Assembly: GCA_958450325.1 (NCBI GenBank)
Contig: OY288244.1
Coordinates: 30,792,424 to 30,856,423 of the forward strand
DNA: 64,000 bases
Direction of reading: 5' to 3'
Origin: Agrostemma githago
Lineage: Eukaryota > Streptophyta > Magnoliopsida > Caryophyllales > Caryophyllaceae
Translations under genes and position numbers: made by a program
The notes under the pieces: generated by a model
The model's input: only the letters and a program-made list of their open reading frames with translations
The model's database searches: none
What the model was told of the DNA's origin: nothing
Shown here: one piece after another, positions 57,460 through 64,000 of the stretch
Layout: each line of letters begins with the position of its first letter
Position numbering within the stretch: the stretch's first letter is position 1

Positions 57460-58601
57460 ATTAAGGACTACTATACAAACGAACCCACGCAAGGAGTCCT
57501 CCTTAGATGCATAAACAAAAACCAATCCGAGAGAGTCATGGAAGAGGCACATGACGGAGAGTGCGGACCCCACATGAGTGCACACCTACTAGCCCAAAAA
57601 ATAATGAAACTGGGCTATTACCGGACTACCTTAGAAACTGACTGTCGACGTCACGTTCGCCACTGCCACAACTGCCAAATATTTGCCAACATCCAACACC
57701 TACCTCCTTATCCTCTACACACTATAGCTACACCCTGGTCTTTCTCCACTTGGGGGATAGACATCATAGGAAAAGTATACCCATCCAGGACCGGCGGACA
57801 CTGCTTTATATTAGTGGCCGTCGATTATTTCACCAAATGGGTGGAGGCTGCCTCTTACACAGTACTAACCTCAAAACAAGTAGTCAAATTCCTACAAAAC
57901 AACATCATCTGCCGCTACGGCATACCTCACGAAATTATTAGTGACCAGGAGCTCACTTCAGGGCCGACACCCAAAAGCTCCTAAACAAATACAAGATCCA
58001 AAGGCACAAATCCTCACCCTATAGACCACAAACCAACGGGGCCGTAGAAGCAGCCAACAAAATCATCAACACAATCCTTAAGAAAATGATAGACAACTAT
58101 CGGGATTGGCCAAACAAAATCCCCTTCGCCTTATGGGGGTACCGAACATCTTATCGAACACCCACTAGAGCAACGCCATATTACCTAACCTACGGCTCCG
58201 AAGCCGTCCAACCAATAGAGCTAGAAATACCATCGCTGAGAATATTAGCCGAGAGTGGTATCCCTGAGGAAGAATGGAACCAAAAATGGTATGACGAACT
58301 AGTACTCCTAGACGAACGTAGGATACGTGCCCTATCCAACGTACAAGCTTACCAACAACGAATCCAGCGAACCTTTAACAAACGAGTGAAATCCCGAAAC
58401 ATACACGAGGGAGATTTAGTAATCAAGTCCATTAGAGCACCCCTTCCCTTTGACCCTAGAGGGAAATTCAAACCAAAATGGGCGGGCCCCTACCTCGTTA
58501 AGAAAATACTCTCAGGGGGCGCCGTGTTCCTCACCGACCTAGATGGTCAAGAGTTCTCAACCCCAACCAACATGGATCAACTCAAACGATACTACCCGTA
58601 A
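57460..58601 (+). pseudogene. Element C integrase
   Basis: Zinc-binding part with AHDGECGPHMSAHLLAQKI and CRRHVRHCHNCQ (both Cys kept). Core: WGIDIIGKV (first Asp), IISDQ (second Asp), TNGAVEAANK (Glu). C-terminus with KFKPKWAGPYLVKKI and GGAVFLTDLDG, ending LKRYYP and TAA at 58599-58601. A one-base loss near 57950, right after the second catalytic Asp, shifts the frame; the rest is open. Confidence 0.9.
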
Positions 58602-58768
58602 ACACCCTGAAAACCACGTCCCGACCTCCGGGTTAGGGGGAAGAAAAAAAAAAACCACAAAAAAGTCAAAGTCAAATTCGCATCGATAAATGGCATAAAC
58701 GAGTCTAAAGCGAAATAACTCACACTTTTCGAAAGAACTACGAACATGGTTTGATTCCCTCTAAAAGC

Positions 58769-58800
58769 GGATACGTAGGCAACCCGTTCCCCGGGTACAA
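58769..58800 (+). ncRNA. Conserved post-integrase hairpin motif (element C)
   Basis: GGATACGTAGGCAACCC, then GTTCCCC, then GGGTACAA, 168 nt after the integrase stop. ACCCG/CGGGT can pair around TTCCC. Element B has the same flanks with a different centre (19777-19808), so pairing ends are kept while the loop varies. Confidence 0.55.
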
Positions 58801-58908
58801 TCAAACAACCTAACAAACAAAAAATCGATTAATCGATTCATGTACAAACCGGGACTCCTTTTACGACCTGACCGATGAGTTATTTTAAAATGACAAAGCA
58901 CAAACGAC

Positions 58909-59177
58909 GAGCCGAGGACGGGGTGAAAACCCGAAAGGGCCCCGGGCAAAAGGAAGAAACGAGTTGCGAGCCGTCGTAAAAAAAAAATGACAAGCCGAGG
59001 ACGGGGTGAAAACCCGAAAGGGCGCCCCGGGCAAAATGAAGATTCGAGTTGCCAGCCGTAAAAAAAAAGAAAAAAAATTGACAAAACAAAATAAAAACAA
59101 AAAAAGAGGGTGAGCCGAGGACGGAGTGAAAACCCGAAAGGGCACTCCGGGTAAAATAAAGAATCGAGTTGCGAGCC
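58909..59177 (+). repeat. Three tandem repeats in the 3' region of element C
   Basis: Units start with GCCGAGGACGG at 58911, 58993 and 59114. Each has a ~65-bp core (GTGAAAACCCGAAAGGGC and CGAGTTGCGAGCC) and an A-rich spacer of varying length. Tat/Ogre 3' regions are known to host such repeats, sometimes the seed of satellite DNA. Confidence 0.8.
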
Positions 59178-59385
59178 ACCACGAAAAAATACAAAAATAA
59201 AAAGAATAATGTGCTTCTCATTAATAGCAAAATTCGGTTAAATCGAGCCTTCGTCGAGGCATTTACATCAAACATCCGAAGTCCAGATATCCCGGAAATC
59301 AACAACGTGTCAAAACTGCACAAAAAACTAGTAATAATACGCCACATAATATCAACTAATAATACATAATACAAACTGCTGGGCT

Positions 59386-60883
59386 CTACCGGTCCAACTT
59401 TTCTTTACCCTTATCGTTCGGGTGTGCCCGCTTGCGTTTCTCATCCTCAATTTTTTGAAGGCAAGCTTCTACCGCCCTAGCTAAAGACGAGCCCAGCCAG
59501 TCAAACTTTCCTTCCTCTTCCACGATTTTAATATGGGTCTCATTAGTCTTGGCCCGCTTAGATGAACTGACCGAACTAGGATCGGTAACACTGTCTTTGG
59601 TCAGGCACTTAGTCTCTCAAGTCATCTCCTCACCTCTTAGTTGTGCTGTCTTCCTAACTTTTGAGTTGATCAGTCCTGACGGGTGTTCACAAACCCTCTG
59701 CCGGACGGAGGCAATGTCGGTCGGTCGAACACTTTCCTTAACAACGGGATGCAAGAACCTCCGCTCCCAAGATACTCTAAAGTCCCTGAGCGAATCCTCT
59801 GTCCACGCGTCAAAGCTAGTGATAAATTTAGCATCCTTTGGAATGGAAGGTCTAACACCCGTCTGACCAGACAACATACCCGGGTAAACATAAACTTGAT
59901 CCCTCATGGATATTGTTAATAAAGCCCAGGCCGAAGACGAAAATGGAAACCCGACACGCCCACTAATATTCCACCACAGAATGGACCACCTGATGATCAC
60001 CTCACCCTTAGCCAAATAAGAAAACCAATCCTCTTCCTTGAGGCACTTGCCCCACACCTGCGCCGTCTTCCGGCCCGTGAAACCCTTATAGTTATAAGCT
60101 TTGATGCATCGGGGAGGGTCGACCAAACCCAGCAGCTCTTGCAATCAAACCTGTACAAAACACGACAAAACATCACATCTCCAAACCAAAACAACCTCAA
60201 AACAAAGAAAATCAAGCTACAAAAACATAGGCGAAAAACAATACCTGTAAAATGATCCTGGAACCTCAGAAAGATGTATCGTGAAGTCGAGCACGAGCAT
60301 TAAGACCTAGAACAAGCTCACCCAAAATAAGCAAAGAGGGTGATCGTCCATGTTCCATCCCCATCACCACATCCAAAACTCGAGGATTACCCCAGCCTTC
60401 ACGCGACCTCGCATCCTCAAAAAGATAATAGCAAGCAATAGCAATGTTAAAAACACACTTACATGCTAAGACCGAAACATGATGAGAGCCAACCTGTGAG
60501 AACGTCCTAGAGAGCAACTCTAAGTTAACGCCATCCCTACCAAAATAGCCTTTAGCCTCCTCCAACGAAGAAAGGTCCAAAAAGTGGTAAAAACGTTCCA
60601 CTTAAGCATCATCCCCGTAAGGAACGCAAGGTCGAACCAAGCTCCACCCACCTATAACATCTATCTCCTCGGGCAAAGGACAAATTTTACCCCTCGGCAA
60701 AACATGGCCCTTCGGGCCCCAAAACCTAGAGCATGCTAATAAAAAGTCATCCTGTACCTTGACCCGACTTAGCGCGACAACCACGGACAAACCATCATTT
60801 GGACCAATCTCGGGGTCACACTTCTTAAAAGAACTAGCCCACTCGGAAAGGACATTTCCAAGACCCGACATGACCCTAAACAT
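59386..60883 (-). pseudogene. Antisense spliced gene of element C (PMD-like)
   Basis: Homologue of the antisense gene of element B, in the same place after pol and opposite to it. Exon 1 is 60883-60245, a 94-nt GT-AG intron is 60244-60151, and exon 2 is 60150-59386; 468 codons. Exon 1 is 639 nt against 642 in B, and the intron splits the same position (ILQ in C, LLQ in B). Shared motifs: DDFLLACSRFW, LPRGKICPLPEEIDVIGGW, LILGELVLGL before the intron, LVDPP after it, and a DKGKEKLDR end. All four in-frame stops (60602-60604, 60266-60268, 60145-60147, 59617-59619) are point changes without frameshift; the third replaces a Trp present in B. Confidence 0.75.
60151..60244 (-). other. Intron of the antisense gene (element C)
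   Basis: 94 nt, TTTTACAG/GTATTG donor and TTTTGTACAG/GTTTGA acceptor, T-rich on the coding strand. Same phase 0 and same aligned codon boundary as the intron at 18532-18721, although the intron sequences are unrelated. Confidence 0.75.
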
Positions 60884-60940
60884 AAGTATGCTATACCCTA
60901 CGGATATCCTACTATGTCTAAGGCAAGCACCCACAACCTG

Positions 60941-60951
60941 TATATATATAG
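60941..60951 (-). promoter_or_regulatory. TATA box of the antisense gene (element C)
   Basis: TATATATATA on the minus strand about 58 bases before the ATG at 60883, matching the arrangement in element B. Confidence 0.4.
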
Positions 60952-61051
60952 CTCTAATCCCGCAAGAATTAGGAAACGACAAAAATTTCCATAACCCGGG
61001 GCCCAAACCGCACCGGCCCACGCGCCCGAATTTCTGGCCGCCCAAGCCCAA

Positions 61052-61804
61052 GCGGCCCGGAATCCAGTTGCCTCAGCCCAAGCGCCTGTAACCATGCAGG
61101 TGACATCCCTAGCAACCTAAGAATAAAAATTTGAACTCCCATTATCACCATAGCTATCATCCTATACCCCGCACATTGGGAACGACCTCCCGAAGTCACT
61201 AAAACCCCTACCAGAAAGCTGAAGCACCCATACAAGAACCACAGGAGCACGAGTTCACCCGTCGGACGCTCGAGACTTAGGCGTTTTTTTACTTTTTTGT
61301 AGGAGGTTAAGCTACCCCACCTAGGCGTGTTGTAGCCTTTTGGCAATCATCGTCAGGCCACGTCTTTAGCGTAACAAGGCAATAATATGAGTATGTAAAG
61401 GTGGTCTAACTTTTTTTCAAAAGTTGCTCGGATTTTAAATTTCGATTTCGCACTAAACTCATCTCCTAATGTACGCGCTCAAAACACGTTAATGTTTTAC
61501 GTTAACATTTTACATCTCGTCCATCTTGAGTCAAAACACTTTAATCGACGTAATATCCAATCCGATTCCCGTCTCAAATGGACGCATTTCAAAACATCCA
61601 AAAGGAATTGTTTTCATACTTCTCTGCAACGTCAACGCGCCCTAAACTAGATTAAAACACAAAGCAAACAAATGCAAAAGTGATTACTTGTTAATCTAGG
61701 TGAACAATTCGTCAAACAAAAAAAACAGGACTAATCCGACCAATTCAAATACTAAGAATCTAAAACAAATATACAAAATATACAAATCCTTATACAAATC
61801 AAGG
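61052..61804. other. Non-coding stretch between two antisense genes
   Basis: No supported gene. A minus-strand frame at 60969-61346 has no recognised motif and overlaps the promoter of the gene at 59386-60883. Confidence 0.4.
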
Positions 61805-62939
61805 CTAGGAAGGACCCCTAGAAGTCGCGCCAACAGCTATCACAATCTCACAAAGGTGGTCATCCAAACCTAGATCCTCCAAGTCTATGAGAGGAGACTC
61901 ACTACCATCCATCCCCGATAGCATGGTCTAGGGTAGCTGTCTCGGGGATTCCACAAACTTCCTCAATAGCACCCGTAGCTTCAGCCTCAAACTCAGTCTC
62001 CCTCTTAAGCCGATGCCTAGCCTCACCCTGTGCGGAGGTCTCACCCGAGACCGAGCTAGCTGCTCCTTTAGGAAGGCGATCTCGTCAGCCCGAGATTGCA
62101 GGAGCTGTTGTGCCTAAACCTCTCTCGCCTCGAGCTCGGTCACCCGAGTCTCCAGCTGTCCCACCATATCTGAGACATCCTACAAACACATTTAAACATT
62201 AGGAAAGTACGCCAACAACCTAGAAAACCACCTTAATCACGCAAACTCACCGATCGAGGCCTCGAAGTGTCACGGGAAACCTTCGAGGTATAGGCCCGGA
62301 AGCAGTTGGAGGCCTGCCACAACCGCTGATGGCAAGCTGAGGAAACCTGAGAGATGAAACCATAGAAGTTAGACAAATCAACCCTAGCTCTTAGAACACG
62401 AACCCGAAGCGAAAACAAAAAAACTCAACCGGTACACCCGGTCACGCCACTCGATCCTGGCATCCATCTCCTCAGCAAAACACGGGGGGAGAGGCTCGGT
62501 GAAAGGTATCCCGGCAGCATCCACCCTAAGCAGCGTAAGTGGAAAATCTGGGGGCTGGATTTCATCAGCCGGATCGGCCAGCTGAGAAGACAACAAATTG
62601 GTCGGTTAGAGGGCAAAGAAACAATAAACCGCAAAGGAAACCTTAGAACCAAGAATTAGGACATTACCACGAGGCGATACCAAGCTAACCGCTGGGTGAC
62701 GTGAGATAGATAGGAGGCACCAGGCACCAAGAGTGTATCACCTCCCTCTCTGTCCCTATCCTCGAGGACCTCTGTGGCGGTCGATGGCCTAAACATGGTC
62801 CGGGGAGGATCAACCGGCACCCTAAAATCGTCATATAAGCACTGACGCACCAGCCGCTCGCCCAGATACCAAACCGGGCGAAACAACGCATAAAGGAGCA
62901 TCCTCCTGTAACTTCTAGGTCTCAGCTCCGCGGCCACAT
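61805..62939 (-). pseudogene. Second antisense multi-exon gene, 5' truncated
   Basis: Minus-strand exons separated by GT-AG introns of 71-86 nt: exon ending WYRLV (to 62668), intron 62582-62667, exon from 62581, an intron about 62347-62429, exon to 62251, intron 62180-62250, last exon to 61805. Encoded: SYRRMLLYALFRPVWYLGER then LVRQCLYDDFRVPVDPP (like the DR.LRQ.G..Q.IP segment of PMD proteins), a middle exon with CFAEEMDARIEWRDR, and a coiled-coil end (MVGQLETRVTELEAREV). The end carries a stop and frame changes. The start is removed by the LTR that begins at 62940. It could be a second cargo gene of element C or part of another nested element. Confidence 0.5.
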
Positions 62940-64000
62940 TGTAACAGCCCTAAATTTTCGCGACCAAAATAGAAGAATAAAATAGGAAAATTTAAAGCCG
63001 TTACTCCGCATTTAGCTCACAAGGCCAAATGCAAGGTAAAAGAATAGTATATGAATTAAAAAGAAATGTAAATCTGATAAATAATTAAATGAAAACGTTG
63101 CAGCGGAAGACTTAAGTCCCACAAAATTCAAAACGGTTTAAAACAACTTCAACCCAAAATTCAACATAAATATAAATAGTTTGGAGGTAAACGTTAAATA
63201 ATAAAATCCTTTCTCGCTCAGCATTCCGAACCAAATGCACCCGTGCAGCATATTAATTGTACCTATTAACTGTACCCAAAACACAAATAGGTACAGGTTC
63301 CAGCGGGGGAACGACCCAAAACAAAAGGACGTCAGCAAAGCCGAGTAAAAAATATATTATATTGAAAACGTAAAACAATAATTATAATTTGTAGTAAACT
63401 GAAATCAGAGTTAAATATTATTGTCTTAATACCAAACCAAAAGTACTGTGAAAACAGTAGACAAAACCAAAATCAACCACAATATATTATTACCACCTGT
63501 GTGCCAAGGTCCTACCCTTTTTGCACGATCTAGAGGTACCACATATGCTTAGCTAGACTTACTATAGTGCGCACTACTCACATTTGGGCGGTCAGTAGGA
63601 TGAGGCTGCCAAAGGAGGAAGTCTAACTACCTAGCAAGTGGGGCCGGAAAACCCCACTTAACACAACTCGGGCCAGGAGTTCAGTTTCGGGACGAAATCC
63701 CATGGACGTTTCAAACGCACCTTAAACCTTATAGACCAACAGAGCTCCCAGAGTCTGTTATAACCACAAAAAATTGTACCAAAATAATACCAATATATGA
63801 CTTGTGTCACAAAATTCCAATATCCAAAATATCACAAGAGTATTATAAAAATTCACCATTGACAAAATAATTATAAAATCATTTCAAAAATATAATTTAA
63901 ACCAAACATGCTCTTTACTTAAAGGTGAAAAGGTCAAAACGTCCTTACCTCTCAAGACGATTAATCCAAACTAATACTAATCCAAAATTTCTTTCTCCTT
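62940..64000 (+). repeat. LTR of a chromovirus-type element (partial)
   Basis: Starts TGTAACAGCCCTAAATTTTC, the same style of start (TGTAACACCCC) as the derivative element at 47071-55622 but otherwise a different sequence. It cuts the gene at 61805-62939 within its coding part. It continues past the window, so neither its other end, TSD nor internal region can be seen. The frame at 63138-63338 is not convincing. Confidence 0.55.

Larger units (their letters stand above)
31728..62939 (+). mobile_element. Element C: Ogre/Tat Ty3-gypsy element, heavily nested
   Basis: Starts TGTAAACACCC at 31728. The segments outside the three insertions (34506-42134, 43789-45372, 47071-55622) join into LTR, primer site, leader, gag, protease, RT, RNase H, second RNase H, integrase, hairpin, tandem repeats and antisense genes, the same plan as element B. 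Coding parts carry many in-frame stops but few frameshifts, and the gag capsid core is missing. The right end is cut at 62940 by another LTR element and no 3' LTR is seen, so the true end lies beyond the window. Whether 61052-62939 is still element C is uncertain. Confidence 0.8.

Noticed and set aside
58911..59177. CRISPR-like repeat array
   Set aside because: Three units with A-rich, non-unique spacers in a plant retroelement; not a CRISPR array.
58592..59374. Minus-strand frames of 74-164 codons over the 3' tandem repeats
   Set aside because: Repeats of the 65-bp unit create repeated peptides; located between pol and the antisense gene end, no recognised domain.
60969..61346. 125-codon minus-strand frame
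   Set aside because: Overlaps the promoter and leader of the antisense gene, no motif, not seen in element B.

Overview
This window is repetitive nuclear DNA of a flowering plant, most likely a eudicot (possibly Caryophyllales; a weak inference from overall feel, not from a marker gene). No intact host gene was recognised. Almost everything can be assigned to nested transposable elements, and several have both boundaries fixed by target-site duplications (TSDs) that I can read directly.

Layout. 1-3304: an LTR fragment, a truncated Ogre/Tat-type LTR, the 5' part of a hAT (ZMYM1-like) transposon on the minus strand, and a poly(A) retroposed insert with a 17-bp TSD. 3305-14805: a Mutator-like element with diverged inverted ends and a FAR1-like remnant. 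It was invaded by a Helitron (4569-8420) and by a rearranged copy of a non-autonomous LTR element (8593-13161). 14858-29804: a complete but mutated Ogre/Tat Ty3-gypsy element on the minus strand ('element B', TSD ATATC). It has 2.38-kb LTRs, gag-pro-RT-RH-aRH-IN, and a spliced gene running antisense between pol and the 3' LTR. 29805-31727: unassigned DNA and one CACTA transposon end. 31728-62939: a second, more decayed Ogre/Tat element on the plus strand ('element C'). It is broken up by a near-intact non-autonomous element (34506-42134, TSD GCCAT), a solo LTR of the same family (43789-45372, TSD CCCAA) and a chromovirus-related large retrotransposon derivative (47071-55622, TSD TGGGT). It also carries an antisense two-exon gene after pol, and possibly a second one. 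62940-64000: the start of another chromovirus-type LTR that cuts that last gene.

How the parts work together. B and C have the usual retroelement logic: a tRNA-Arg-like primer site, gag with a zinc knuckle, aspartic protease, RT with a degenerate RNase H plus an extra active-looking RNase H, integrase, and a purine tract. Both add an oppositely transcribed gene with its own TATA box and one intron at the same codon. Its product looks like a plant mobile domain (PMD) protein. Both also keep a 32-nt hairpin motif just downstream of integrase. The three TGATAAG-family copies encode no pol and must be moved in trans.

Most interesting: the antisense PMD-like gene with a conserved intron in two diverged elements, the conserved post-integrase hairpin, the non-autonomous TGATAAG family (duplicated purine tract, palindrome clusters, orphan ORF with a hydrophobic tail), and a Helitron whose empty site can be read from an internal repeat of its host.
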